DNA of 64,000 nucleotides. Source: Psychrobacter sp. PL19. GTDB taxonomy: Bacteria > Pseudomonadota > Gammaproteobacteria > Pseudomonadales > Moraxellaceae. Positions 1-9,017 of the stretch are shown one piece after another (positions within the stretch are counted from its first letter, which is position 1; each line of letters begins with the position of its first letter). The stretch spans positions 1,302,001-1,366,000 of the forward strand of contig NZ_JAGING010000001.1 in assembly GCF_017875835.1 (NCBI RefSeq). Reading direction: 5' to 3'. The position numbers and the translations under genes are program-made. The notes beneath the pieces are model-generated. The model saw only the letters and a program-made list of their open reading frames with translations. It made no database searches and was not told the origin of the DNA.

Positions 1-131
1 GGGGATCATGATAATTCATAGGTTGTTACCACCAATATTGTGTAGTGTAAGCGTTGCCTCAGGTTTTGAGTTGATAAAAATCTGTTGTCTACTTATTATA
101 AATAAGTACAGAAATGGACAGCAAACAGCAA

Positions 132-193
132 TTAACTCTAGAAGCCTTAATATCTGACACTTTAATAATACATACTAAGGCTTTTAGAGTTAA
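132..193. repeat. Long inverted repeat downstream of moeA
   Basis: Two arms of about 16-18 bases (AACTCTAGAAGCCTTA and TAAGGCTTTTAGAGTT) are complementary with a single mismatch and separated by about 26 bases. The structure lies just past the moeA stop on the minus strand and may protect or end that transcript. It lacks a clean U-tract, so calling it a terminator is only a guess. The rest of bases 1-210 shows no gene. Confidence 0.5.
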
Positions 194-210
194 ATAAACA
201 GCAGGTTTTA

Positions 211-1506
211 CTAAATGTGTAACCAAGGAAATGGTTGCACATCGACAGTAATACCTGATGTCACATTGCCACTTTCTTGTTCTAAAACAATGAAACAGTT
301 CGCACGACTGAGCTGCTTTATTCTGTGGGAGTCCTGTTTAGAGAAACATTCTACTTGATAGTGGCCTTGTTCATTTCTTGACAGCACGCCGCGCTGAAAA
401 TCAGTACGACCGACTGATTTTCTTATATCAGTCTTTAACATCGCTGGTACGGTCAATTGCATTGGCTGCTCTGACGCGCTAACCCCTGACATCTGCCATA
501 ATGCTGGAATCACAAACTGCAACGTGCCGACGACGGTTGATAAAGGATTACCGGGTAAGCCAAAATATAATACCGGCTTATTAATATCTTTATTCAATTC
601 ACCAAACACGAAGGGTTTGCCGGGCTTCATGGCCACTTTATAGTGATTAATTTGTCCTAACTGCTCAATGACCGTGGTCAAAAAGTCATAATCACCAACG
701 GATACGCCCGCTGTGGAAATAAGCACATCACAGTCGTGCATCGCTTTCGTGACGGCGGTGGTGGTCTGCTCTAAATTGTCTGCGATAATGCCATAATCAT
801 GAATGACCACTGGCAGTCTAGACAGTAAGCTTTTGAGGGTGGGGGTATTGGAGTTATATATTTGTGCCAAACTATCCAGTTGTCCACCTAGGGCTACCAA
901 CTCGTCGCCTGTCGCTAGCACACCGATAGTTAGTGGTCTATAGACCTGAACTTTATCAATACCTAGATTGGCAAGTAAACTAATATCAGCAGGATTCAAG
1001 CGTTTGCCAGCGGTTAATAATACCTCGCCAGATTCAATTTCTTCCCCTTGCTTGCGAATATTTCTATCAAGCTCAGCTGATTTTGATAAGGTTATGAGAT
1101 AAGGTTGCGATTTGTCGATGCTAGTTCTTATATCAGCAAAATTGGTATTTTCTTGTATGATTACCGTATCACATTCTACTGGAACGACCGCGCCGGTAAA
1201 AATCCGGACACCTTGTCCTATTTGTATATCGCCAATATAAGGGCTGCCGGCCTGTGATTCGCCAATAATCTCAATCGTGCTATCTTTTGCAGTATCACTA
1301 TTATGAGCAATAGCATAACCATCCATCGCGGATAGATTCTGTCTCGGTACGGTAAACGGAGACGCAATACTTTGAGCCAGTATCTGATTTTGACTGTCTA
1401 AAAGTTCGCAAGTTTGCGTGGCTCTATGAGCTACAGGACAATCAACTCGATTATAAGTGTTAACACGCTGCGTTATAGCGTGTTGAAGTTGCTCAACGGT
1501 AATCAT
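211..1506 (-). CDS. moeA: Molybdopterin molybdenumtransferase MoeA
   Basis: MoeA inserts molybdate into adenylylated molybdopterin in the last step of molybdenum cofactor synthesis, in the cytoplasm. The protein has the MoeA order: an N-terminal domain with the AMDGYA motif, a central MogA-like fold with ATGDELV and STAGVSVGDYD, then GLPGNPLS and a C-terminal beta domain. The start is placed at the ATG giving MITVEQLQ, because the 11 residues upstream are not MoeA-like. It is the last gene of a minus-strand unit that begins with a molybdoenzyme (3085-5433) and fdhD, so it probably supplies that enzyme with cofactor. Length (431 aa) is normal for the family. Confidence 0.93.
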   Translation of the reverse strand: MITVEQLQHAITQRVNTYNRVDCPVAHRATQTCELLDSQNQILAQSIASPFTVPRQNLSAMDGYAIAHNSDTAKDSTIEIIGESQAGSPYIGDIQIGQGVRIFTGAVVPVECDTVIIQENTNFADIRTSIDKSQPYLITLSKSAELDRNIRKQGEEIESGEVLLTAGKRLNPADISLLANLGIDKVQVYRPLTIGVLATGDELVALGGQLDSLAQIYNSNTPTLKSLLSRLPVVIHDYGIIADNLEQTTTAVTKAMHDCDVLISTAGVSVGDYDFLTTVIEQLGQINHYKVAMKPGKPFVFGELNKDINKPVLYFGLPGNPLSTVVGTLQFVIPALWQMSGVSASEQPMQLTVPAMLKTDIRKSVGRTDFQRGVLSRNEQGHYQVECFSKQDSHRIKQLSRANCFIVLEQESGNVTSGITVDVQPFPWLHI

Positions 1507-1660
1507 TATATTTAGACTCACTTGTATCTGATAGTACATACGATGGACTGACTATAGCATGCTCAAAAGTAATGAGTGTTGTCAAATTCGCTATGCTGTC
1601 TTATTAACGGCGATCAAATATTAGTATATAAGTAGGGCAGAGCCGGCGGACTATAACTGA

Positions 1661-1688
1661 ATTAGCAATTAGCAATTAGCAATTAGCA
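1661..1688. repeat. Tandem repeat, 4 x 7 bp (ATTAGCA)
   Basis: Four perfect head-to-tail copies of ATTAGCA lie in the spacer between moeA and fdhD. No function is evident. Confidence 0.85.
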
Positions 1689-1714
1689 ATGATTTGACTC
1701 TATCATCAATAATG

Positions 1715-1749
1715 AAAAGCCGCTTCATCATAAGTTAGGCGGCTTTTTT
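1715..1749. terminator. Stem-loop terminator between fdhD and moeA
   Basis: AAGCCGC and GCGGCTT pair around a 15-base loop and are followed by six T on the plus strand, with four A before the hairpin so that the minus strand also gets a short U-tract. It lies past the fdhD stop, so it could attenuate the fdhD transcript before moeA. Confidence 0.6.
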
Positions 1750-1838
1750 GTATCTATAAGAAAGAATAGTAGATTATTTCAAAGATTTTACAGCCTATAG
1801 GTAATGTTATAAGCAACGTTCAAACACATGCCTTAATA

Positions 1839-2918
1839 TTAAACGCCTGAATAATAGGTCACCCTATTGTCACGCAAAAACCCAGCCAGTCCTAGCCCGT
1901 AGCGCTGAGCGACACGCACTGCTGTACTGGTTGGCGCGGACATACCGACCAACCAGGGTATTTGCGTACGAATAGATTTTTGTACCAGCTCAATTGACAA
2001 TCGCGAAGTCATGATAACGTACTCGACATCTACCTTATAACGCAGTTGCCAGCCGATGAGTTTATCGAGGGCATTGTGGCGACCCACATCTTCAAATAAA
2101 TACAACTGCTGCTCGTGCATGGTTGCCGCTGCGTGGACAGCGCCGGTCAATTGGTGGGTGTGCTGGGTGGCATCAACTTGGGCGCGCATTTTTAATAAAC
2201 TATCGAGACTGGGTATCGTTGCTTTATGACGTTGCTGGTTCTGATGCTGGTTGTTTGGCCCATTCTTTAAATAGCCACTCAAGTCTGGCAATGCTTGACT
2301 CAGTCCCGTTATACCACACATGCCACAACCTGTACGTCCTGCCAGCTGGCGCTTTTGTGCTTGAATACGCTGATGGCAACGCTGGTTTAAGACCAATTCC
2401 ACCACATAAATATCATAATCTAGTAAATGCTCAAGTGTCATCGAGACATTAGCCTCATCGATGGTGTCATCGGTGAATTTTTTAAAACTATCAGTATCGG
2501 TAAGCTGAGTGACTTCCCAATCGAGCAATTCATGACTATGCTGAATCAATCCTTCACTAAACAAAAACCCAATAGCTAGGTAATTAAGCTGGCTGGGACT
2601 GGCCATCAGTACTGCATAGTGAATACCATTGATAACAATCGCAACCGCTGCTTCTACAGCCAAGCTGGTCTGATCATGATCAATATGAATCTGGTCAATG
2701 CTACCAATATTATTTTGAACATTAACACCAACATTACCATTACTGCTATGGCTATGCTTCTTTGATGGATAAGAATGTTGGTGTGCCATATGGTTACGCG
2801 CCAGTGGCGTTGCAGATAGCTCCATGGGTACGGGCTGCATAGGCGGCACAAGCACAGTATCTGTCGGGACCTCATCACTGTATTGAGCGTGGTCTTGAGA
2901 ATTAGTTCCAGCTATCAT
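1839..2918 (-). CDS. fdhD: FdhD, sulfurtransferase for formate dehydrogenase-type molybdoenzymes
   Basis: FdhD carries sulfur from a cysteine desulfurase to the molybdenum cofactor, making the sulfido ligand needed by formate dehydrogenases. The CxxC motif (GCGMC, Cys198 and Cys201) that passes the sulfur is present, as are the nucleotide/cofactor-site motif EDVGRHNALDKLIG near residue 276 and a normal C-terminus. The conserved core begins only near residue 82. The first 80 residues form a low-complexity His/Asn/Gln/Ser-rich extension that most FdhD proteins lack, so the true start could be internal. It lies between the YdeP-like enzyme gene and moeA on the same strand, matching a role in maturing that enzyme. 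Confidence 0.92.
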   Translation of the reverse strand: MIAGTNSQDHAQYSDEVPTDTVLVPPMQPVPMELSATPLARNHMAHQHSYPSKKHSHSSNGNVGVNVQNNIGSIDQIHIDHDQTSLAVEAAVAIVINGIHYAVLMASPSQLNYLAIGFLFSEGLIQHSHELLDWEVTQLTDTDSFKKFTDDTIDEANVSMTLEHLLDYDIYVVELVLNQRCHQRIQAQKRQLAGRTGCGMCGITGLSQALPDLSGYLKNGPNNQHQNQQRHKATIPSLDSLLKMRAQVDATQHTHQLTGAVHAAATMHEQQLYLFEDVGRHNALDKLIGWQLRYKVDVEYVIMTSRLSIELVQKSIRTQIPWLVGMSAPTSTAVRVAQRYGLGLAGFLRDNRVTYYSGV

Positions 2919-2974
2919 AAACGCTCACTATCTGGTTTTTTCATTGGTATCGTTGTGGTTATTATCCTTGCAGA

Positions 2975-3007
2975 TGTCATTTAAGTGCCATTTAAGTGTC
3001 ATTTAGA
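2975..3007. repeat. Tandem repeat, 3 x 11 bp (TGTCATTTAAG)
   Basis: Three copies of an 11-base unit, differing by one base each, sit between fdhD and the molybdoenzyme gene. Next to it (about 3021-3055) is a degenerate 17-base duplication. No function is evident. Confidence 0.7.
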
Positions 3008-3084
3008 TGGTATTGAAACTTAGACACTACTTAAACGTAGACGTTACTTAAACATTCTGGCTGGATAATCGGCCTTACAAGATT

Positions 3085-5433
3085 CTATGCAGAAGCAATA
3101 AGCTCGTCAGCGCTTACCCGTTCTAAAACAACGGTTAATGATTTATACGCGGGTATTTTGGAGTCTGGGGCATGAGTATCTAAGTCGATGAGATCATTAC
3201 ACTCAGGATAGTAGGTGGCGACTGCATTGGCAGCAATGTCCATTTCAGTCAGGATCAATGGCCCCAATGTACGTAGCTTATCATCACTGTCTTGACGCGA
3301 TACCATCACTTTATCGCCTTTGTGCCAACCCAATCGGCTCATTTCATCGGGATGCATAAATAAAACGTCGCGGCGATCTGTTTGGCGGTAGCGGTCTTGG
3401 AAGCCAAATATCATGGTATTAAATTGATCATGACTACGAACACTGGTCAATTGCCAGACTGCTTGTTGCTGATTGATAACTTCATTAGACTGAGCGTTGC
3501 TCTGATGCTTAGAGTCTGTATCAAGCTTTGATGTTCTCTCTGCCATTTGGTTAGCAACATAAGTAATCGGATATTTTGGCACTTCAAACTGAGCTTTACC
3601 GCTGTCAGTATTCCATTGGCGATGACGTGCTGGATGATATAAGTAGAAACCGCGATCAGCAGCACGAATACGCTGATTAAAATCCTCGAAACCGGCAATA
3701 GCTTTAGCGATATAATCACGAGTAACATCAAAGTCTTCGCCCATATCCTTCCAAGGAATTGAGGTATCAGAGCCGAATAAATGGATAGCGATATCGGCCA
3801 CAATCTGCGCTTCAGATTTCAGGGTATCGCTAATCGGTGCCAGGCGGCCTTGGGTGGCTACAATTTTGCACATGGAGTCTTCAATCGTCGCAAACTGTTC
3901 ACCTTTATTAGTGATTAAGCGTTCGGTACGACCCACACACGGTAAAATTAGATTGTCTACGCCCGGATAAAGCATGGTCTCATTAAGTTTGGTAGCAACA
4001 AAAACGTTGAGCTGATTTTTGGTTAAGGCTTGTTGGATGGCACTGGTATCTGGCGCTGCAACAGAGTAATTACCGCCCATACTCATAAAGACTTTAAGCT
4101 CACCGGCTATCAAGGCCTTCGCTCCAGCGATGACATCAAGGCCATCCTCTTGGGGCATTGGACGCTCAAAGACTTTTTCTAGGCTATCAAGCAGACTTTG
4201 ACTGGGACGCTCATGAACGCCCATTGTGCGATCGCCTTGCACATTGGAATGCCCACGAACCGGCGATGCGCCTGCACCATCGATACCGATCATGCCCATG
4301 AGTAGCAGTAAATTGGTAATCATAGCGACATTATCATCGCCCTGAACATGCTGAGTGATGCCCATACCCCAAGTACAAATCGTCGCTGGACTGTCTGCGA
4401 CCAGACGAGCAATATTAATGATTTCATCTTTAGGGATACCGCAGCCGCGCTCGACATCTTCCCAAGATTGCTGACGCAGCCAGTGATCTAATCCCTCAAA
4501 ACCTGAGGTATGGCTGTCAATAAAGTCGGTATTAATTTTACCGTTTTTGGTCAGCCATTTTGCAAGACCAGTCAATAGCGCAACATCACCACCGATTTGG
4601 ATTTGAATGACATCATCTACGAGATCATCACTTTGTCCTGCCACCATATGAGTTGGTTTCTGTGGGTTTCTAAATTTGCTTAGACCTTGTTCTCGCATGG
4701 GGTTAATAGAGAGTATGCGGCACCCTTGCTGGTGCGCGTGAGCAAGCATCTCTAGCATTCGTGGGTGATTGGTCGCAGGGTTTTGTCCGAACATCATAAT
4801 GAGTTTGGCCTGCTCAAAGTCCTCTAGCTTAACAGTGGCCTTACCGACCCCCAACTGCTTAGTCAGCATCACCGACGTCGGCTCATGACACATATTGGAA
4901 CAATCTGGCAAATTATTAGTGCCAAAACAGCGCACAAATAGTTGATACATAAAGGCGGGCTCATTGGTCACTCGCCCCGAGGTGTAAAAGAGCGCCTCAT
5001 CTGGTGAGTCAAGCTGTTGCAATTGTTTAGCGATGCGCGCGTAAGCAGCTTCCCAAGAGATCGCTACATAATGATCGTGCGCAGCGTCGTAATACATCGG
5101 TTCTGATAAGCGCCCACTATGCTCAAGCTCATAACCAGTCCATCCTTGCAGCTCCTTAACGGAGTGCTTAGCAAAAAATTTAGCATCGGCACGGGTAGAC
5201 ATGGTTTCACTTGCCAGTACTTTGATACCATTCTCGCAGACATCTAGCATTTTATGGTTTTTGTGATCAGGCCATGCACAGCCTGGACAATCAAAGCCAC
5301 CTTTGGGTTGATTACTACTAAACACACTCAAACTACCGCGCAAAAAAGTTTGGTAATCCATTAACTTACGAGCAGAAGAAATCAGCGCAGACCAACCGGC
5401 GGCAGGATGGGTATAAACAGGAATTTTGCGCAT
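3085..5433 (-). CDS. FdhF/YdeP-family molybdopterin oxidoreductase (formate dehydrogenase-like)
   Basis: This is a large molybdopterin-guanine-dinucleotide enzyme of the FdhF/YdeP family. It has the family N-terminus with FDCPGCAWPD (Cys49, Cys52) and DVCENG (Cys66), the SNMCHEP segment near the active site, cofactor-binding stretches such as GQNPATNHPR, and a C-terminal molydop-binding domain ending around KSLTVVLERV. The substrate of the family is not settled. E. coli YdeP is linked to acid resistance, whereas true formate dehydrogenases carry Cys or Sec at the metal. The ATG at 5433 (MRKIPVYTHP) is chosen because it has TAAGG upstream and the 39 residues before it look hydrophobic and unrelated. 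The neighbours fdhD and moeA on the same strand support a molybdenum enzyme needing sulfido-Mo. Confidence 0.88.
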   Translation of the reverse strand: MRKIPVYTHPAAGWSALISSARKLMDYQTFLRGSLSVFSSNQPKGGFDCPGCAWPDHKNHKMLDVCENGIKVLASETMSTRADAKFFAKHSVKELQGWTGYELEHSGRLSEPMYYDAAHDHYVAISWEAAYARIAKQLQQLDSPDEALFYTSGRVTNEPAFMYQLFVRCFGTNNLPDCSNMCHEPTSVMLTKQLGVGKATVKLEDFEQAKLIMMFGQNPATNHPRMLEMLAHAHQQGCRILSINPMREQGLSKFRNPQKPTHMVAGQSDDLVDDVIQIQIGGDVALLTGLAKWLTKNGKINTDFIDSHTSGFEGLDHWLRQQSWEDVERGCGIPKDEIINIARLVADSPATICTWGMGITQHVQGDDNVAMITNLLLLMGMIGIDGAGASPVRGHSNVQGDRTMGVHERPSQSLLDSLEKVFERPMPQEDGLDVIAGAKALIAGELKVFMSMGGNYSVAAPDTSAIQQALTKNQLNVFVATKLNETMLYPGVDNLILPCVGRTERLITNKGEQFATIEDSMCKIVATQGRLAPISDTLKSEAQIVADIAIHLFGSDTSIPWKDMGEDFDVTRDYIAKAIAGFEDFNQRIRAADRGFYLYHPARHRQWNTDSGKAQFEVPKYPITYVANQMAERTSKLDTDSKHQSNAQSNEVINQQQAVWQLTSVRSHDQFNTMIFGFQDRYRQTDRRDVLFMHPDEMSRLGWHKGDKVMVSRQDSDDKLRTLGPLILTEMDIAANAVATYYPECNDLIDLDTHAPDSKIPAYKSLTVVLERVSADELIASA

Positions 5434-5894
5434 GATAGGCCTTATAATTAGATGAACAGTCAGACGAACAGTGAGATAAAAAGCTAAATGGCGACTGCAG
5501 AAGAAGAAGTAGAAAATTAATAATATCACTACTTCTACACAATTAAACATGCAAACGGTAAAAAACAGTAAGCCGGTTAACTGTGTAAAAATTTTTGGTA
5601 CTGTTATTAAATGGTTTATGCCTGACTTATAATGCGATTGATGACAATAGTCTGTTGAATAGAAATACTGCTGTCACTTGCTAGGTAGTAAATAGTATGT
5701 AATAGCAATATTCATACGCAAAGATTGCCACGTGCCGTAATTGCTGTCCTATTGCTATCTTATTACCATCTTATTGCCATGTTAGTATCGTCTTACCCTC
5801 AGGATCATTCCTCTAAGTTGTTTTTTGTCTTGGTTTATTATTAACTTTATTCAGCGTCACTAAACGCTATATTCACAATATATGAGAAAGCACT
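5434..5894. other. Intergenic region, divergent promoters expected
   Basis: No gene is visible. The region separates the minus-strand molybdoenzyme gene from the plus-strand DUF411 gene and must hold both promoters. Around 5745-5785 there are degenerate 12-13 base repeats of a CTATTGCTATCTTATTACCAT type. No clear operator was recognised. Confidence 0.5.
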
Positions 5895-6539
5895 ATGACA
5901 GTCTTTGCAAGAGAATCCAGCTTTAAGTCTAACCGCCAGTCGCACAAGCTCCTTCGAGGCATGCTAGTTTTATTAGCAGCTTCTTCGCTGTTTGCTTGTA
6001 GCCAACCAGATAGTGACACTACTGCAGCTAGCACAGCAGTAACGGAGCCTTCTGCTGCTATAACATCAGACGCTTCTGCATCACCCGCCGAATATGCACC
6101 CGTTATGGCTGCTGCAACGGGTAATCCACAGTTACTCAAAAATGTCTCAGCAACGGTCTATAAAGATCCTAATTGTGGCTGCTGTAAAGACTGGATAGAC
6201 CATGCCCAAAGCAACGGCTTAAGTGCAACCACTGAACACCCAAAGGACTTGTCATTATTTAAAGACCGTTACCAAGTACCTAATGAGATGCGTGCTTGCC
6301 ATACCACTGTCACAACTGATGGCTACGTTTTTGAAGGTCATGTCCCTGCGAAGTATATGGCGCAATTTTTAGAGAATCCGCCGGTACAAGCGCTCGGTCT
6401 TGCTGTACCTGGTATGCCTGTTGGTAGTCCAGGTATGGAATATGAAAATAAGTTCATGCCATATCAGGTCATGCAGCTCAATAAAGACGGGACAAGCCAA
6501 GTTTATGCTGATATTGAGTCTACTCAGCAGCAATTATAA
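5895..6539 (+). CDS. DUF411 metal-binding lipoprotein
   Basis: The protein starts with a basic stretch, a hydrophobic segment and a lipobox ending in Cys35 (SLFAC), so it should be anchored to a membrane outside the cytoplasm. After an Ala/Ser/Thr-rich linker comes a DUF411 domain with DPNCGCCKDW (Cys94, Cys96, Cys97), a later Cys in MRACHTT, and the VPGMPVGSPGME stretch typical of the family. DUF411 proteins are often found with copper-resistance genes and are thought to bind copper. That function is inferred, not seen. A convergent metallothionein-like gene shares the terminator downstream, which fits a metal theme. Confidence 0.85.
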   Translation: MTVFARESSFKSNRQSHKLLRGMLVLLAASSLFACSQPDSDTTAASTAVTEPSAAITSDASASPAEYAPVMAAATGNPQLLKNVSATVYKDPNCGCCKDWIDHAQSNGLSATTEHPKDLSLFKDRYQVPNEMRACHTTVTTDGYVFEGHVPAKYMAQFLENPPVQALGLAVPGMPVGSPGMEYENKFMPYQVMQLNKDGTSQVYADIESTQQQL

Positions 6540-6652
6540 TTTGGACTATAACTTTTACTTTAGTGAGACTAGAGTCTAAATAGCGCTGTATATAGGTGCG
6601 GGTAGGACGGTGGTTATACTGATTTTTATAGCTATTTACAATGTTTTAGTCT

Positions 6653-6697
6653 AAAAAAGCAGCGCCCTAGAATATTGTCAAAGGGCGCTGCTTTTTT
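6653..6697. terminator. Bidirectional terminator
   Basis: AAAAAAGCAGCGCCCT and AGGGCGCTGCTTTTTT form a perfect long stem around a short loop, with A-runs and T-runs on both sides. It sits between the convergent DUF411 and metallothionein-like genes and should end both. Confidence 0.9.
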
Positions 6698-6766
6698 GAT
6701 CATTGTTTATAATGCACAGGGCTAGATATTATAAGGGTTATGATTAAGGGTTATGATTAAAGGTTG

Positions 6767-6919
6767 TTATTTTTCGCTGCACTGACAGCATTTAGAGCAC
6801 ATGTCACATTTTTCACAAGTAGTAGGGCAGTTACAGCCACATTTTGTGCAGCTACAGCTGGAATTGTAATGTATAGGATATACCGATGCATGCAACTTAT
6901 CTTTAGAAGTGAGTGTCAT
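6767..6919 (-). CDS. Metallothionein-like small cysteine-rich protein
   Basis: A 50-residue protein whose C-terminal half holds 11 cysteines in about 29 residues, arranged as C-x-C, C-x2-C and CC motifs (CSCTKCGCNC, CEKCDMC, CCQC). The N-terminal half is free of Cys. This density is what metallothioneins use to bind Zn, Cd or Cu, but the spacing does not match the SmtA/BmtA bacterial family that I know. The ATG at 6919 is chosen because AAGGAT lies six bases upstream. The longer reading from 6958 has no such site. Its neighbour is a DUF411 metal protein. It is likely real, and the metal-binding role is inferred from composition. Confidence 0.75.
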   Translation of the reverse strand: MTLTSKDKLHASVYPIHYNSSCSCTKCGCNCPTTCEKCDMCSKCCQCSEK

Positions 6920-7123
6920 AACAAATCCTTGTTTATAATAGATAGTTGATTGTGACAAGGATTGCGAGCATATTCAGTGATTTTATTGTCAACTTAATAG
7001 ATTGGTTAGTTAATGTTCTCTATGGTGAGTATGGTTATGCTATAAACCCAGCAATCCATAGCTCTGCAATGTATTAAACAGCATAAATAAATTGTTACAA
7101 TTTATTTGGATGATTGCCTGATG

Positions 7124-7149
7124 TGATGTTGAGTGTTTGCTCAACATCA
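7124..7149. promoter_or_regulatory. Palindromic operator, TTGAGTG-N2-TGCTCAA type
   Basis: TTGAGTGTTTGCTCAA (7129-7144) sits inside a larger inverted repeat with arms TGATGTTGAG and CTCAACATCA. It is the first of two such sites upstream of the AhpD-like gene and matches a site next to the TetR gene at 14616-15260. Confidence 0.7.
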
Positions 7150-7196
7150 TCTATGGTGGTTTTAGTTCTTCAGCTTAAGGACTATCACCTAGCAAT

Positions 7197-7212
7197 TTGA
7201 GCGAACGCTCAA
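7197..7212. promoter_or_regulatory. Palindromic operator TTGAGCGAACGCTCAA
   Basis: A perfect 16-base palindrome, 67 bases before the start of the AhpD-like gene. It fits the same pattern (TTGAGYG-N2-YGCTCAA) as sites at 7129 and 15324. The size and symmetry are typical of TetR-family operators. Confidence 0.75.
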
Positions 7213-7278
7213 TTTCAGTGGTAACCTTTAAATGAATACAATCTATGTTACTTCAATACTTATTATAAGGATTTTTAT

Positions 7279-7833
7279 ATGACCGAATTTACGCTTCACG
7301 ATAAGCAAAGTGCCCCACAAGAGAGCCAAGCGCTATTCGACGATTCCATCGGTGCCTTTGGTATGATCCCAAATTTACACGCAGTTATGGCAGAATCACC
7401 CGGACTACTTGAAGGGTATCAACGTCTTCATCAATTGTTCCTAGATAGTAGCTTCGATGACGAAGAGACTACCGTAGTGTGGCAAACCATCAATGTTGAG
7501 CACGCTTGCCATTACTGCGTTCCTGCCCATACTGGCATCGCCAAAAGCATGAAAGTTGATGATACCATTACTGAAGCATTACGTAACGAAACCCCACTAC
7601 CAACAGCACGCTTAGAGGCGCTTCGCGACTTCACGCTCTCTGTCGTCCGTGGCCGTGGTAATGTTGATGATAGCGCCGTTCAAGCATTTTTAGATGCGGG
7701 CTATACTAAGCGTCAGATTTTTGAAGTGGTACTTGGCGCCGCTCAAAAAGTAATGAGTAACTACACCAACCATCTCGCCAACACACCGATAGACAAACCA
7801 TTCCAAAAATTTGAATGGCACAAGGCTGACTGA
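7279..7833 (+). CDS. Carboxymuconolactone decarboxylase/AhpD-fold protein
   Basis: A 184-residue helical protein of the CMD/AhpD superfamily with the complete redox motif E74-x2-C77-x2-C80-x3-H84 (EHACHYCVPAH). In AhpD this motif reduces peroxides through a thiol relay, so a peroxidase or reductase role is likely. The real substrate is unknown. The gene stands alone, has two palindromic operators in its 160-base leader and ends at a strong terminator. The operators match one beside a TetR gene 8 kb downstream, suggesting induction by a ligand of that regulator. A DsbA-like thiol protein follows. Confidence 0.88.
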   Translation: MTEFTLHDKQSAPQESQALFDDSIGAFGMIPNLHAVMAESPGLLEGYQRLHQLFLDSSFDDEETTVVWQTINVEHACHYCVPAHTGIAKSMKVDDTITEALRNETPLPTARLEALRDFTLSVVRGRGNVDDSAVQAFLDAGYTKRQIFEVVLGAAQKVMSNYTNHLANTPIDKPFQKFEWHKAD

Positions 7834-7871
7834 TTACTTAGAATATCAGTCGCAAATATATTAATACTCAA

Positions 7872-7909
7872 AATATCAGAGGAAGTTACGCTTCCTCTGA
7901 TATTTTTTT
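7872..7909 (+). terminator. Rho-independent terminator
   Basis: AATATCAGAGGAAG and CTTCCTCTGATATT pair perfectly around a short loop (TTACG) and are followed by a run of T. It ends the AhpD-like gene. Confidence 0.92.
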
Positions 7910-7992
7910 AACTCTATTTGAGAAATCACCAGAAAATAGATATTCTAGATAAAATGACAACTAGCTGCTAACACGAGTAATAGTTAATATAG

Positions 7993-8006
7993 GTGTTAGC
8001 TAACAC
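7993..8006. promoter_or_regulatory. Perfect palindrome GTGTTAGCTAACAC
   Basis: A 14-base perfect palindrome located 25 bases before the DsbA-like start, where a repressor would block the promoter. A half-copy (GCTAACACG) lies about 30 bases upstream. No regulator is identified for it. Confidence 0.45.
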
Positions 8007-8030
8007 TAACTACTACTAACGAGAACTACT

Positions 8031-8699
8031 ATGCAAAAGTCAGATATGCAAAAGTCAAATAAACCATTACGGATAGATATCGTATCAGATGTCGTTTGCC
8101 CTTGGTGCATCATCGGTTACCGGCAGTTGGCCGAAGCCTTAGAGAATACCAATACAGCGCACGAAATTCATTGGCACCCATTCGAGCTAAATCCTAACAT
8201 GCCAGCAGAAGGGCAAAATCTGCGCGAACACGTCATGGAGAAATACGGTAGATCTGCTCAAGACTCTGAGGAGAGTCGAATCAAAATGACCGCAGCAGGC
8301 GCAGAAGTTGGCTTTGAATTCCAATTTATCGATGGTGCACGAATCTATAATACCTTCAGTTTGCATCAACTTCTGCACTGGGCTGATCAGCAAGGGCGTA
8401 GGCACGACCTAAAACAAGCCTTATTTACCGCCCATTTCACCAATAACCGGGATGTCTCTGACAAGGCCACACTCGCGGATATAGCCGCAGAGATTGGATT
8501 GGACCGTGCTGAAGCTCAAGCGGTTCTTGATGATCAGCGCTTTACACAAGAAGTGCGCGATTCCGAACAGCGTTCGCGGGAACGAGGCATTCAAAGTGTC
8601 CCAGCAGTAATTTTTAACGACCGTCATCTCGTCAGCGGCGCACAAGGTGTTGAAAACTACACTAGGATTCTAGAACAGCTGGCAGAGATTACAGAATAA
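8031..8699 (+). CDS. DsbA-family oxidoreductase (FrnE/2-hydroxychromene-2-carboxylate isomerase-like)
   Basis: A 222-residue cytoplasmic thioredoxin-fold protein with the CPWC redox pair at Cys23 and Cys26 (DVVCPWCIIG) and an inserted helical domain. The C-terminal part has the cis-Pro region (GIQSVPAVIF) and a final VSGAQ segment, as in FrnE-type proteins. Such proteins act as disulfide reductases/isomerases, often in oxidative stress. The first codons contain a tandem duplication (ATGCAAAAGTCAGAT/ATGCAAAAGTCAAAT), so either of two ATGs six codons apart could be the start. There is no signal peptide. Confidence 0.85.
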   Translation: MQKSDMQKSNKPLRIDIVSDVVCPWCIIGYRQLAEALENTNTAHEIHWHPFELNPNMPAEGQNLREHVMEKYGRSAQDSEESRIKMTAAGAEVGFEFQFIDGARIYNTFSLHQLLHWADQQGRRHDLKQALFTAHFTNNRDVSDKATLADIAAEIGLDRAEAQAVLDDQRFTQEVRDSEQRSRERGIQSVPAVIFNDRHLVSGAQGVENYTRILEQLAEITE

Positions 8700-9017
8700 A
8701 CTATTTTTATGACCTATCTGTTTAAGTCAATTGATAATTGAGGCCTATTCTATTTCTCTGTTTTTTATAGAGTAAAAAAGAGAATGGGCTAATCTACATC
8801 GAATGCGAGCGTTATTTGCTCAAATATTTAACAAACCAGTATTCAACAATGCAGCTATGCCTATGATTAAGCGATTACTTAAATCAAAATAATTATTATC
8901 TATTGCTGACTGCGGTATAACCACTGCAGGTATTAGAACGCGCTTCGTTCATCATATTTCATAAATGAGCATCAAAAATACCTCGAAAGGATATCTTCAC
9001 GCCAAAATACTTACCGC

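Noticed and set aside
2123..2452. 109-codon plus-strand frame opposite fdhD
   Set aside because: It lies entirely antisense to a clear fdhD gene and its translation has no family features.
8812..8832. GCGAGCGTTATTTGCTCAA, a possible fourth TetR site
   Set aside because: The half-sites are spaced wrongly compared with the other three and one arm is incomplete.
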